The translations under genes were made by a program, and so were the position numbers. Source: a virus. From it: a stretch of DNA of 35,477 bases. Below, piece after piece: positions 1 to 8,755 of this stretch. The notes under the pieces were generated by a model. The model was not told the origin of the DNA. It did not search any database and saw nothing but the letters and a program-made list of their open reading frames with translations. The stretch's first letter is position 1. Each line of letters begins with the position of its first letter. The DNA lies in the IMG/VR virus record IMGVR_UViG_3300032288_000941, positions 1-35,477 of that record; one strand, written 5' to 3'.

Positions 1-123
1 AGCCGCTTGGCGACCCGCTACTACATCAGGATGACTATCAACTGTCTTACGAATTGCCTCTTTCGGATTCTCAAAGAAATCTACTTCAGGCTCACTTTGC
101 TCAATAGGTTGTTTGTTAGAACT
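1..123. repeat. Left copy of 123-bp terminal direct repeat
   Basis: These bases are identical to 35355-35477. The reading frame of the scaffold-like gene stays open when the ends are joined through this repeat. The simplest reading is an assembly overlap of a circular molecule or of a terminally redundant, permuted phage genome, not two real copies. Confidence 0.95.
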
Positions 124-351
124 AAGGTTCTGCTTTATGAGTTCATCTGCCAGTTTTCGGACTTCACCTACCTCTTGCGCTTGCTTTCCAATCAACTTTT
201 CAGCCTCTTGGTGCATCCTTATGACTTCCTCTAAACTCTTTTCCCTGTATTTCTCAGGGAGTTCAGCGATAGTCGGTGCTTGGGGTAGTTGCTTTTGTTC
301 CTCAACTATGTCTAACTCACTTTGCGACTCGTCTTCATTGTCAATCAACAT
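1..351 (-). CDS. Scaffold-like capsid assembly protein, N-terminal part (continues at window end)
   Basis: This is the first 117 codons of a gene cut by the window end. It starts with ATG at 351-349 and begins MLIDNEDESQSELDIVEEQK. Joining base 1 to 35354 continues the same frame to a stop at 34947, giving a 252-residue protein. The N-terminus is acidic and rich in Glu, Gln and Lys, with stretches that should form coiled coil. It lies directly upstream of the coat protein gene on the minus strand, where phages usually encode the scaffold. The assignment rests on position and composition, because no diagnostic motif is visible. The next gene upstream ends at 408. Confidence 0.75.
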   Translation of the reverse strand, partial: MLIDNEDESQSELDIVEEQKQLPQAPTIAELPEKYREKSLEEVIRMHQEAEKLIGKQAQEVGEVRKLADELIKQNLSSNKQPIEQSEPEVDFFENPKEAIRKTVDSHPDVVAGRQAA

Positions 352-407
352 ATTCTTCCTTTTTCCTGCCGTTATCGGTTCTAGGACATTAAACTCGGCA
401 TTTCTGC

Positions 408-638
408 TTACGAGTTCTCTTTTTGCTCTTGCTTTAGTTTGTCACGATGTTTCTTGTCAAATTTCATCCATGAGGAGGGAAAATGACCAGACCACCCTTC
501 CAAATTAACGCTTGGAGCGCTTACTATGCGGTTGGCTGTCACACCGCAACTTGAACACCGAACTTCATCTGTCTCATAATCAGTAAGTTTCTCGGTGAGA
601 TGTCCACTTACGCAGACAAATTCATAAATTCTTTTCAT
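408..638 (-). CDS. Small zinc-ribbon protein (FmdB-like)
   Basis: A 76-residue protein starting MKRIYEFVCVSGHLTEKLTD. The pattern C9...H13 followed by C28-x2-C31 resembles the single zinc ribbon of the FmdB family, which begins MPxYEYxC and is often carried next to phage structural genes. The C-terminal half is basic and ends in a Lys/Gln/Glu tail. The gene overlaps the end of the upstream gene by 17 bases, which suggests translational coupling within the late block. A nucleic-acid or protein-binding role is inferred, and its function in the virion pathway is unknown. Confidence 0.65.
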   Translation of the reverse strand: MKRIYEFVCVSGHLTEKLTDYETDEVRCSSCGVTANRIVSAPSVNLEGWSGHFPSSWMKFDKKHRDKLKQEQKENS

Positions 639-861
639 TCAATTCCTCATACGCCTGTGTGCTGACCTGTTTAAGGGTTTTTAGCCACGTTAGGATAGAA
701 AGTTCGCCTTTTTTGAATTGTAGGCTTTTTTCATCAGGGATTGTACTAATATTGTTCAACGAATTGATCATGTTGTCAATATCGTCCATTAAGTCCTTCC
801 ACCCGTCCGTTGACATCATGTCAAAGCGGGCTTCATAGTACTTTTGAAGTTCAGGATTCAC
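622..861 (-). CDS. Conserved small phage protein, GTG start
   Basis: A 79-residue acidic protein (NPELQKYYEARFDMMSTDGW...). The initiation codon is GTG at 861-859, overlapping the stop of the previous gene (851-853) by 11 bases. Helical content is probably high, with the regular hydrophobic spacing of a small all-alpha protein. It sits between the fibre genes and the scaffold-like gene in the late transcript. I do not recognise a characterised family. A virion-associated or assembly role is only an inference from position. Confidence 0.7.
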   Translation of the reverse strand: MNPELQKYYEARFDMMSTDGWKDLMDDIDNMINSLNNISTIPDEKSLQFKKGELSILTWLKTLKQVSTQAYEELNEKNL

Positions 862-1015
862 TTGGGGTTTCCTCTGCCTTTGGCAGTTGAGGCTCTACTT
901 GACCACGCAATTTCAACCACAAAGGATGTGCATTTGACTGCGTTGGCAGTTGACCAATAATGTTTGTTATGTCTACCGCCTCTTGTGCAGTAAGAGTTAT
1001 CGTTACTTCAGGCAT
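851..1015 (-). CDS. Small hypothetical protein, 54 aa
   Basis: An open frame of 54 codons plus stop, starting MPEVTITLTAQEAVDITNII and ending ETPSES. The start ATG at 1015-1013 overlaps the upstream stop in a TAATG junction, and its own end overlaps the next gene's GTG by 11 bases. It therefore fits tightly into the late operon. The first half looks like a compact amphipathic helix, and the rest is Pro/Gln/Glu-rich. The function is unknown. The overlaps on both sides are the main support that it is translated. Confidence 0.65.
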   Translation of the reverse strand: MPEVTITLTAQEAVDITNIIGQLPTQSNAHPLWLKLRGQVEPQLPKAEETPSES

Positions 1016-1308
1016 TACCAAGGCACTCCAGTAGCAGTTACAGGATTCTTCTGTGCATCAATCTGCGCTTGCAGACTAGCCTCTACCGCCTCTTTGTCTA
1101 CGCCATTAGCCCATATCCAACCCAATACTTCTTCTTGGGTCAGGTCAGCATAGGGTGTTGTAGGCGTTCCATCTGCCCATGAACTTGTAGAGTATGTGGA
1201 TGCGGAGTAATCCCCATCTACTGCGCTTGCAGTCCAATGTGCTGTGGTTACAAACCCATTAGAGGTTTGGCGGTCTAGTTGTGTGATTGTCCAATTTACT
1301 GTGGTCAT
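1015..1308 (-). CDS. Small virion-associated protein, 97 aa
   Basis: The protein starts MTTVNWTITQLDRQTSNGFV and is rich in Thr, Ser, Trp and Ala. The middle (residues about 20-50) is predicted beta-rich. The second half (EEVLGWIWANGVDKEAVEAS) is helical. Proteins of this pattern are common next to phage tail fibre genes, but I cannot name a characterised member. It follows the S74 fibre gene after a 9-base gap and ends in a TAATG overlap with the next gene. A role as a fibre accessory or chaperone is inferred from position only. Confidence 0.65.
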   Translation of the reverse strand: MTTVNWTITQLDRQTSNGFVTTAHWTASAVDGDYSASTYSTSSWADGTPTTPYADLTQEEVLGWIWANGVDKEAVEASLQAQIDAQKNPVTATGVPW

Positions 1309-1317
1309 AAAGTTTCC

Positions 1318-2619
1318 TTAGTTAGATTCAAGTGCCACTATGCGAGCGGTTAGTGCGTTGATTGTTTCGGCTTGTGCTGTGATTAGGGCTTGTTGTTCTT
1401 GGATTGCTTTAAACGCAACAGCAACAAGAGAGCCATAGTCAACACCAAGTTGTCTCTCTGGGTCGCCTGACACAACCTCTGGAATAATCTCTTGAAGTTC
1501 TTGTGCAACAAAACCTATATAAGTACCCTCAACATCTACACGCTCAAAATGTCTTGGTTGTACTTGTAGAACTGTATTTAAACCATATTCAATAGTTCTT
1601 ATATTTGTTTTAAGTCTTGCATCCGATGCATTTGTCCATGCGCCAGCAGATGATAAATAGCCTTCATTATTTCCATTGTAAAAATACAAGCCTTGATTAC
1701 TCGTATTTATGTACATTCTGCGCCATTGACCAGCAGTAGTTCCATATCCTGTTGCAATACCAGAACCGCCAGAATTTTGTACAGTTAATAATGCGCCATT
1801 TAGTGAATTAGTAGTCCCCACCAGCAAGTTACCGCTGGAGTCAAACATTCCCGCTTGCGTACCACTTGGATAAAAACGAATTGCCTCAGAACTCCAAACA
1901 GATGCTCCATCATTATTTCCACCAAGCAAACTATCGGTAGAAAAAATAGCCTTTTGCACGCTGTTTCTTTGTAAAACTGTACCCGCACCAAATCCGCTTC
2001 CAGTTCCTCCGTTAATAGTAAGAACTTTATTAGCGGCAGAGCCATTACCTATTTGAACTATTGAAATTGGCGAAGTAGTACCAATCCCCACATTACCAGA
2101 GGAGTCGATACGCATAGCCTCCGTACCACCCTCAGCAAAAGCAATAGTATCTGCCGCAGGGAAGAAGATGCCTGTGTTGGTGTCACCAGATGTGGTAATG
2201 GCTGGGAGTGCCACTGTACCCGCAACAAATGCCGCACGTTGACTAGTATCAATAGTTACCGCAGTAGTGCCAGCAGACTGAATCGTAAGATTAGTGGCAG
2301 ATGCGCTTGAAAACTGATTGATAGTAGGTGTTGTTAACGTCTTATTAGTTAGCGTATCTGTGGTTGCCCGACCTACCAAAGTATCGGTTGATGTTGGTAA
2401 TGTCAGAGTGCCAGTATTAGAGATTGTGCTGATTACAGGAGCAGTTAGGGTTTTATTGGTCAGGGTATCAGTCGTTGCCTTACCAACCAAGGTATCCGTT
2501 GCCGCAGGCAGAGTGATGGTGGTAGTACCAGCCACCGCAGTTGCTTGCAATGTGGTTGTCCCTGAAGTCGAGCCAGAGATGTCAATCGCATTAGGTTTTA
2601 GAGTTACTGTCGTTGCCAT
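1318..2619 (-). CDS. Tail fibre/spike with C-terminal S74 chaperone domain
   Basis: A 433-residue receptor-binding candidate. Residues about 1-110 contain tandem repeats of the type TDTLTNKTLT separated by beta-rich spacers, as in trimeric fibre shafts. The middle has GNVGIGTTSP-like repeats. The last ~105 residues (SDARLKTNIRTIEYGLNTVL onward) are the peptidase S74 intramolecular chaperone, with the conserved DxRLKxNI and YxxFVAQELQ segments and a terminal coiled coil (ITAQAETINALTARIVALES). In this family the chaperone guides trimer folding and then cuts itself off. The gene is downstream of the collagen-like fibre and probably forms the distal part. Confidence 0.9.
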   Translation of the reverse strand: MATTVTLKPNAIDISGSTSGTTTLQATAVAGTTTITLPAATDTLVGKATTDTLTNKTLTAPVISTISNTGTLTLPTSTDTLVGRATTDTLTNKTLTTPTINQFSSASATNLTIQSAGTTAVTIDTSQRAAFVAGTVALPAITTSGDTNTGIFFPAADTIAFAEGGTEAMRIDSSGNVGIGTTSPISIVQIGNGSAANKVLTINGGTGSGFGAGTVLQRNSVQKAIFSTDSLLGGNNDGASVWSSEAIRFYPSGTQAGMFDSSGNLLVGTTNSLNGALLTVQNSGGSGIATGYGTTAGQWRRMYINTSNQGLYFYNGNNEGYLSSAGAWTNASDARLKTNIRTIEYGLNTVLQVQPRHFERVDVEGTYIGFVAQELQEIIPEVVSGDPERQLGVDYGSLVAVAFKAIQEQQALITAQAETINALTARIVALESN

Positions 2620-2631
2620 GATTTACTTCCT

Positions 2632-4626
2632 TTATGGTGTTCCGTTTGCAACAATATTAGTTGCAGAAGTGATGATTCCTGTTGAATCCATTGATGCAAT
2701 TGTAGTTGCCCCATACTTAAACAACAACTTTGTGCCACTTTGGACAATGGAAAAGTTGGTTGTTACCAAAGAACCAGCCGAACCTGTTGTATTCTGATTT
2801 AGCGTAGGAATATCTGCGGCAACAACTGCTCTGAATGTCGGCACTCCTGCGCTTCCATTGGGTGCGGCTAGGAAATAGTTAGCAGTCTTGGAAGCATAGG
2901 GATTTTGTGTATCACCATAACCAGATGCCAAGGATATAGCAGGGGTAGTACCGCCACTAGATGCAACTGGAGATGTTCCTGTTACAGAAGTAACTGTTCC
3001 TGTATACGCATCATTAGAAGTGATCGTGAAATTAGGATAAGTGCCAGTAATACTTGTAGTACCAGCACCTGTTAGTGCAACTGTCTGATCTGGAGCAGAA
3101 TTGGTGATAGTGACAGCACCCGTAGCACCTGAGACTGAAATTCCAGTTCCTGCTACCGCAGATGTAACGCCTGTATTGTTAATCGTGATAGAGCCTGCAC
3201 CATTGCTTACGCCAATTGCAGTTCCTGCCGTTAGTGCATGAGATTCCCAAAGGGAAGTAGTTGCGTTCCAAATGATTGTGTGACCATTACTAGGAGTTTG
3301 AGCAGACACATTGTGCAACTCATCTAACTCATAGCCGTTTTGGATTCTTACCTCAATAGAGCCTTGGTTTACATGGCTACGGGTAACAACGCCAACATAG
3401 ACCAAATGGTTTGGTGCATATTGCTTGGTAGAAGTGTATGCCCCTGCTGTTGTAGAACTGAGATACAACTGTGTACCAGCGGCAAAGGCAGATGTGTCTA
3501 ACCCTGCAATATCTCCTGCAAGAATTGCATACCCATTGTTGTTATTTGAAATATCAGCAAAGATCAAGCCAATAGTTTGGGCAGATGTTGTGTCCCCTGA
3601 TGCAAGAGCCTTGGTTACAGTCGCTTTATTGCCTGATGCACCATTGATATAAACAACTGTGCCTTTGGTTAGCGTTGCGCCTGTCTCATTGCGTACTTGG
3701 GAAATTAGTCTTGGTGCAGAATAAACCGCAAGATCAGCCGTTGAGCCTGTCGTTGTTACAGTAACGCTTGTATCCGTAGAGGTTACAAACTGCAATGTCT
3801 CAGACTGATCAATCTTTTGCCAAACAGAGCCATTAAACACCAACCAATCGCCAACTTGCCAATCAGTAATGCCGTTTAAGTTAGTGCTTCCTGCCGTTGC
3901 AACGATGTAGTAGTAACCATTTGTACCTGTGCTACTTGCCAATGTAGGTGTATTGGTAGTTGCGTTCCAAGTTCCTTGATAACTCAGTCCACCAGCAACA
4001 GATGCCCAAGAAAGGGCTGTTCCATTGGTGGTTAGGTACTTGCCTGAGTTTCCTGTTTGACTAGGAATCAGGTTATTGATTTGGGTTTGTAGGGAGGCTA
4101 GGGTATCAAGTACAGACTGAGAAGTACCGCCACCATTAGTAATAACTTTGATGGATTCTGCAAGATCAGGAGCAACAACTTCACCAACATTGAGTTCAGC
4201 ACCACTAGAAAGGCTAATGATAAGGCTACCATCAAAATCAATACGAGCAGAGGTGACACTAATACCATCAGCCCCGTCCACCCCATCACGCCCATCTCGA
4301 CCATCTTTGCCATTGTTACCTTGTAAGCCTTGCTTTCCGTCAAGTCCGTCTTTTCCATCTCTGCCATCACGCCCATCCTTTCCATCTTGAAGGCTATAAA
4401 CCTTGGTCTGAATAGTCGTGTTTAATTCAGAGAAACGAGCCTCAATGTCAGATTTAATCTTCTTTAAACCTTGGATGACGAGTTCAGCACTCTTTCCAAC
4501 AGTCTCATCTCTAGCCTTTAGAGACTTTTCTTCGGCAGATTTCTGTAAAGCAATGACTATTGCCATCTGCTCATCAGCAGACATTCCTTCAATACCGAGT
4601 TTTCTCTCTAATTCGGAAATGTCCAT
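2632..4626 (-). CDS. Long tail fibre with collagen-like repeats
   Basis: A 664-residue fibre protein. An N-terminal helical or coiled-coil region (residues 1-80) is followed by about 13 collagen-type Gly-X-Y triplets (residues 82-121, mostly GKD/GRD/GLD). A long beta-rich Thr/Ser/Gly region follows, with internal repeats such as VAGTGISVSGATGAVTITN. The end, a KYGATTIASMDSTG...NIVANGT type motif, resembles the end of the short protein at 29061-29336. Collagen-like segments in phage fibres form triple-helical rods. The stop overlaps the next upstream gene's region in a TAATG junction with the portal gene. It probably joins the S74 fibre as the proximal part. Confidence 0.85.
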   Translation of the reverse strand: MDISELERKLGIEGMSADEQMAIVIALQKSAEEKSLKARDETVGKSAELVIQGLKKIKSDIEARFSELNTTIQTKVYSLQDGKDGRDGRDGKDGLDGKQGLQGNNGKDGRDGRDGVDGADGISVTSARIDFDGSLIISLSSGAELNVGEVVAPDLAESIKVITNGGGTSQSVLDTLASLQTQINNLIPSQTGNSGKYLTTNGTALSWASVAGGLSYQGTWNATTNTPTLASSTGTNGYYYIVATAGSTNLNGITDWQVGDWLVFNGSVWQKIDQSETLQFVTSTDTSVTVTTTGSTADLAVYSAPRLISQVRNETGATLTKGTVVYINGASGNKATVTKALASGDTTSAQTIGLIFADISNNNNGYAILAGDIAGLDTSAFAAGTQLYLSSTTAGAYTSTKQYAPNHLVYVGVVTRSHVNQGSIEVRIQNGYELDELHNVSAQTPSNGHTIIWNATTSLWESHALTAGTAIGVSNGAGSITINNTGVTSAVAGTGISVSGATGAVTITNSAPDQTVALTGAGTTSITGTYPNFTITSNDAYTGTVTSVTGTSPVASSGGTTPAISLASGYGDTQNPYASKTANYFLAAPNGSAGVPTFRAVVAADIPTLNQNTTGSAGSLVTTNFSIVQSGTKLLFKYGATTIASMDSTGIITSATNIVANGTP

Positions 4627-6677
4627 TATGAAAGTTCCTTAGACAATCTGTCCAAAAAATCAGTTTCCACTTTGTTTTTCTTGTCTGCCATCTGCATTTC
4701 AACAATCTTGGACTTATTCTTAATATCAGCCTCTTTGAGCATCAATTCAGCAATCTTAACCCTCTTATCAAACTCTTTCGAGGCTTGATCTCCCTCTTGT
4801 GGGAGGTTTTTGGTCAAAGATGCACTCATCTTGGCTTGCACTTCTTGTGGCATCAACTGCGCTTCAGTCATTAACTTCTGAGCCTCTGCACGATTCTGTT
4901 CTGCCTGAGTAGTCTGAACCGCAATCTGCGCTTGAGCCGCTTGGAGTGCCAATTGTTGCTGAACTTGTGCCAATTGTTGTGCTTGTGGATCAGGTTGACC
5001 CATTTTCTCCAACATAGCAATCAATTCCATCCTGTTGGACAGACTCGAATTAGCCAAAATTCCCTTCAGAATCACGGGCAAGACAGGGGTGTTGGGGCCA
5101 AGCGTCTGCAAAAGACCAATAAACTGCTGTTGCTCGTACTCTCTAGCAATAATGCCAAGGGTTGCCGTAGGAACAAAGTTCATGTCCACAGAAGGATAGC
5201 GTTCTGGGTCAAATTGCATGAAGCGGAAAGCCGCCTTCTTGATGAACGGGATTAAGAAATCCTCTTGGAAGTTCACCAAAGTGCGCTTGTACTTCTTGAT
5301 GATAGAAGCGACAGCCATAGACATACCGCCTTGACCACCATCTCTAGCAACATTGCTAATCATGCCCTGAGAATCAAGAGTTCCTGTTGCTTGTAACAAC
5401 ATACGCTCAAAGTCTCTTGCCGTAGCCAAGTTGTTGGGGTCAGTTTGACCGAACTTGAAGGGGTAAAGAATCTCGGAAGGTGCGCCATTGGTGAGGATCG
5501 CCTTGCCAGGCTTCACCTCAAACTTCATTCCTCTTGGCAAACGGGTCGCATCCATAGCAATCATGGGGCTAGTCGTTAATGCCAAGGAATCCAAGTGGCT
5601 ACGGGTCTGAGCATCAATAGCCTTTTGCATATTAAATGCTTTTTCTACTGTGCCTCTGCCCAACAAACGATTAGGAACTGTGTCATCCTGATAGGACAAG
5701 ACAGGACGATCCTTCATCATGTATGGGTTTTCTTCTGCTTTGAGAAGTTGACCATCATTGGCAATTACAACAATGGCTTCCACCATGTCTGTATAGTCTT
5801 CTGCCGCAGAATTCTCAGGAAACAACTCAACAATGTCCTCGTTTTCCTTGAGATTATTCAAGTATTCCCGTGGAACTAAGCCATAGTATGTCAACAACAA
5901 GACTTTCTCATCTTGGTATTGGCTTACCTCTTGGGTAGGCTCAAGGTCTGTGTCTTCACCAGAGGTGGTAATGTCTACTTTGCGGTAGATACCCTTTTCT
6001 ATGCCTTGGACAATCTTGTGGATAGAGACATATTTCTCGATAGCCACACCCATACAGTCATCAATGCTTGTGCCGTTAGGGTCAAACAAGAAGTTCTTTG
6101 GGTTGACGGGCATGATTTTCACGCCAATCCTGTCTTTTTCCATCACACCGATAGCGGCTTGTCCCATTTGACCTGGAATCATCTGCGTTGCAGGGATGTA
6201 TTCCTTTTCAGTCTTGACGATGATCTCGCCAATGCCTGTGCCGTAGATTTCAGCCATCAACTCGATTTGGTCAATGGACTTGCGGATTTTGTCTTTCTTG
6301 AAGTCTTCCATCAGTTGAGCCTTGATTAACTCAACATCTATGGGGTTACCGCCTACGTCTTGGAGGTTGTCTTCAATATCAAAGAAGTCGCCTTGACCAA
6401 AGATTGCTTCCATGATCTCAGCATGGCGAGTCTCTACGGCTTGTTGGGTAGCAGGGGTAACAATTCGTGAACGCTCGGATTCACGGGTTTTGTCTTCAGA
6501 AGCCCATTGACCACGGAAGATGCGCTCGTACTCTAGCCAATCAGGTAGGAAGTTAACATCTCGGTAGTCACGCCACCGATTGCAGTGGTCTACAACAAAT
6601 CCAACAAGTTCTTTGTCAGCCTCAGTAGGCTCATCAAACTCATTTTGTTCCATACCAACTTGTTTATCTGTTGCCAT
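4626..6677 (-). CDS. Portal protein
   Basis: A 683-residue protein matching the large portal (head-tail connector) of short-tailed phages. An N-terminal acidic region with many Trp/Arg (residues 35-75) is followed by SRIVTPATQQAVETRHAEIM. The central part carries the portal-typical stretch with VLSYQDDTVPNRLLGRGTVE and a hydrophobic/Gln segment. The last ~120 residues are a Gln/Ala/Lys-rich coiled coil that would form the crown or barrel. The dodecameric ring is the gate for DNA packaging and the site where terminase docks. It follows the terminase genes with only a 90-residue gene between, the usual packaging order. Confidence 0.9.
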   Translation of the reverse strand: MATDKQVGMEQNEFDEPTEADKELVGFVVDHCNRWRDYRDVNFLPDWLEYERIFRGQWASEDKTRESERSRIVTPATQQAVETRHAEIMEAIFGQGDFFDIEDNLQDVGGNPIDVELIKAQLMEDFKKDKIRKSIDQIELMAEIYGTGIGEIIVKTEKEYIPATQMIPGQMGQAAIGVMEKDRIGVKIMPVNPKNFLFDPNGTSIDDCMGVAIEKYVSIHKIVQGIEKGIYRKVDITTSGEDTDLEPTQEVSQYQDEKVLLLTYYGLVPREYLNNLKENEDIVELFPENSAAEDYTDMVEAIVVIANDGQLLKAEENPYMMKDRPVLSYQDDTVPNRLLGRGTVEKAFNMQKAIDAQTRSHLDSLALTTSPMIAMDATRLPRGMKFEVKPGKAILTNGAPSEILYPFKFGQTDPNNLATARDFERMLLQATGTLDSQGMISNVARDGGQGGMSMAVASIIKKYKRTLVNFQEDFLIPFIKKAAFRFMQFDPERYPSVDMNFVPTATLGIIAREYEQQQFIGLLQTLGPNTPVLPVILKGILANSSLSNRMELIAMLEKMGQPDPQAQQLAQVQQQLALQAAQAQIAVQTTQAEQNRAEAQKLMTEAQLMPQEVQAKMSASLTKNLPQEGDQASKEFDKRVKIAELMLKEADIKNKSKIVEMQMADKKNKVETDFLDRLSKELS

Positions 6678-6697
6678 TACGCCTCCAATTATTTACT

Positions 6698-6970
6698 TTA
6701 GAGTTTTTTCCACTCTTCAAATGACAACCTTACAGCATTAGGATCGCCAGCCTCTTTTTCTCTTTCGTATTGTCTACGAGTATTAACTTCAGGTGGGTTA
6801 ACAAATCCTCTACCAGCACCTTCATATGGCTCGTCTGATGAACGTAATACAGATGATCCACCACCTTCAACAGGCGTTGTTTGATAGGAATAAACTGGTT
6901 CTAAATTTCCTTTACCATCATCACGATAGCCAAGAGATTCAGTAGACCTATATTTTGCTTTTGTTGCCAT
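6698..6970 (-). CDS. Small protein between terminase and portal
   Basis: A 90-residue, highly charged protein beginning MATKAKYRSTESLGYRDDGK. It is rich in Arg, Glu, Gly and Pro, has no predicted transmembrane segment and is probably largely disordered until a short C-terminal helix (SFEEWKKL). It is flanked by the large terminase and portal genes with short gaps of 16-20 bases. The position suggests a packaging or head-assembly accessory. I do not recognise its family. Confidence 0.6.
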   Translation of the reverse strand: MATKAKYRSTESLGYRDDGKGNLEPVYSYQTTPVEGGGSSVLRSSDEPYEGAGRGFVNPPEVNTRRQYEREKEAGDPNAVRLSFEEWKKL

Positions 6971-6986
6971 TATCTTCTCCCTAAAA

Positions 6987-8246
6987 TTAAACGCCTGAAA
7001 TTATGTCTACTGGCTCCCACTCGTCATCTTGGTCATCCACAAAGTATGAGGTAACAGCCATTTGATCTATATATGAGAGAGCATCTGGCAAATCATCATG
7101 CACTCCAATGGCGGGAAACAAAAGAAGTTGATCTTTAAATTCATCCCAATCCTCCTCAGAGTTCAGCACAATCCTTCCATGCTCAAACCGCCCTTGGAGA
7201 CTCCAGATAATTCTGTCAGCCTTTTTCCTGTTGCCATGCGTTAAGTCAACTATGTGCGAATATACATTATTTTTACGCATTAAGTCAGACAAATATGGCA
7301 AAACTGCGTTTTTTAGCGCACCTTTTTCAATTCCAACACTCAAAGGCTTGTATTCACGCATCTTCAATAGGATTGTTGCCGCAGTCTCACGGATGTCCCA
7401 ACGCCCAAAGACAATCTCTTTGACAAACCATTTGCCATCATCAGTTACCTTGACCACAGCAATAGCAGTCTGATCTAGTCTTTTCTTGGAATTAGCCGCT
7501 TGTTTGGCAACTTCCTCAAATCCTGCCAAGTCACAGGCTATGTAGTAACTGCCATATTCAGGCTCTTCCCCATACTTGATCCACTCTTCCTTGAAGATGT
7601 TGCTACCAGCATTGGTAAAACTAGCCATGTATTCTTGCTTAAAAGCAAAGGTAGACAGGGTTTTCTTGGCTGACTCAATCTCAGTAGGGTCAATCAGGGG
7701 GTTGTCTTGGGTGGTGAAGTGCCAAGATTTCCAGTCTTTATCCTCTGCGCTTTCGCCCAATCTAAACATATCGTAGAACCAGTTTCTTCCACGGGGCGTT
7801 CCGATAAACATGGCTCGTCCTTTTTTATCGGAGAGGGAGGCTCGGATAACTTGCTCCCACGCTTCGGGCTTAATGTCCGCAACTTCGTCAAGGACTGCGT
7901 AGGTGAGGGAGACTCCACGGAGGGTATCGGGTCTATCAGCACCTCGGACGTAGATGGTTGCTCCGTTGATGGTGGTGATGTTTTGGTTGTTGATGTGTGC
8001 ATTCTGTATTACCTCCCGACCTAAGTCCATTAAGACATCCCAAATAATCTGACGGGCTTGTCCGTTAGTTGGGGCTACATACATAACAGCAGAACCTGTT
8101 GGACAACGTAAAGCCTCAATCAAAAGGGTAACCGCCGCCAATCTAGACTTGCCACACCGCCTACCAGCGGCAATAACCTTGAACCTCGTGGAATCGGCAA
8201 AAACTGTTTGTTGCCACGGCAGAAGACTGAAATTTAGGTCACTCAT
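6987..8246 (-). CDS. Terminase large subunit (packaging ATPase/nuclease)
   Basis: A 419-residue DNA-packaging motor. Walker A is AAGRRCGKS at residues 26-34, and the Walker B box YAVLDE is at 116-121. A coupling region (FIGTPRGRNWFYDM) follows. The C-terminal RNase H-like nuclease begins near residue 210 with YYIACDLAGFEE, whose Asp is a likely metal ligand. The late HDDLPDALSYI segment holds further acidic residues. The enzyme hydrolyses ATP to push DNA through the portal and cuts concatemers. The start overlaps the small subunit gene by 8 bases, a typical coupled pair. Confidence 0.95.
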   Translation of the reverse strand: MSDLNFSLLPWQQTVFADSTRFKVIAAGRRCGKSRLAAVTLLIEALRCPTGSAVMYVAPTNGQARQIIWDVLMDLGREVIQNAHINNQNITTINGATIYVRGADRPDTLRGVSLTYAVLDEVADIKPEAWEQVIRASLSDKKGRAMFIGTPRGRNWFYDMFRLGESAEDKDWKSWHFTTQDNPLIDPTEIESAKKTLSTFAFKQEYMASFTNAGSNIFKEEWIKYGEEPEYGSYYIACDLAGFEEVAKQAANSKKRLDQTAIAVVKVTDDGKWFVKEIVFGRWDIRETAATILLKMREYKPLSVGIEKGALKNAVLPYLSDLMRKNNVYSHIVDLTHGNRKKADRIIWSLQGRFEHGRIVLNSEEDWDEFKDQLLLFPAIGVHDDLPDALSYIDQMAVTSYFVDDQDDEWEPVDIISGV

Positions 8247-8619
8247 TCTTATCCTCTACATCCTCGGCATCTATTGTATTGGCTTGCCCAATCTCAACAC
8301 CACCAATTCCGCTAATCGTAATATTTACAGCCGACCTATGCTTTCCTTCTTTCTCGAACATACTGACGGGTAACATTCTGTCCATACACAACTTAATGGC
8401 GGCTAGTTGGGCAGGGTGTTCGTCATTCATGGCAATCTCTACCGCCTTGTGGACAACTCTAGAACCTGCGCTGTTTATCAGGAGGTTCTTTAACTCTTTT
8501 AGTTGGGCAGTCTCAGTCTTGGGCAGAGTGATAAGTTCAGGCTTATCAGCATAACTGGTAAGGGAGAACTGCTTGTTTGTAGAACCTTTTGGTCTACCAC
8601 GGGGTTTAGTTTGATTCAT
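8239..8619 (-). CDS. Probable terminase small subunit
   Basis: A 126-residue protein directly upstream of, and overlapping, the large terminase. The N-terminus has an RGRPKGSTNK AT-hook-like basic segment. The central helical region (residues 40-90, KELKNLLINSAGSRVVHKAV) resembles the helix-rich DNA-recognition domains of small terminases. The tail is acidic (DAEDVEDKNE), as expected for a region contacting the large subunit. The role is recognising phage DNA and loading it on the motor. The family is inferred mainly from position, size and architecture. It is the first gene of the minus-strand late block and lies downstream of the divergent promoter region. Confidence 0.75.
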   Translation of the reverse strand: MNQTKPRGRPKGSTNKQFSLTSYADKPELITLPKTETAQLKELKNLLINSAGSRVVHKAVEIAMNDEHPAQLAAIKLCMDRMLPVSMFEKEGKHRSAVNITISGIGGVEIGQANTIDAEDVEDKNE

Positions 8620-8678
8620 ATACTTTTGTCCACAAAGGGGAAGTTTGCTAACACGGCTGGAGACTACTGACTCTCTAT

Positions 8679-8692
8679 GCTATGTGCATAGC
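8679..8692. promoter_or_regulatory. Palindrome upstream of the late block
   Basis: GCTATGTGCATAGC is an inverted repeat with 6-bp arms and a 2-bp centre. It lies 60 bases before the small terminase gene and downstream of the candidate minus promoter. It could be an operator for late transcription or a short RNA hairpin in the leader. No regulator gene for it can be named. Confidence 0.4.
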
Positions 8693-8726
8693 GTCAAACA
8701 CAATCTCCATGCGTGTTGGCAACCAC

Positions 8727-8755
8727 ATTATGAACTAGATTTATTTGTTGAACAA
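8727..8755 (-). promoter_or_regulatory. Candidate sigma70-type promoter for the late block
   Basis: Read on the minus strand, TTGTTC (8755-8750) is followed after 17 bases by CATAAT (8732-8727). The -10 box differs from consensus at one position, while the -35 box is weaker. The -35 overlaps that of the plus-strand promoter within the palindrome TTGTTGAACAA. Transcription would start near 8720 and run into the terminase, portal and fibre genes. Confidence 0.5.

Noticed and set aside
2318-2797. 159-residue plus-strand frame
   Set aside because: Antisense shadow of the repetitive fibre genes; Val/Ala-rich noise.
4098-4385. 95-residue minus-strand frame
   Set aside because: Out-of-frame reading of the collagen-like repeats of the fibre.
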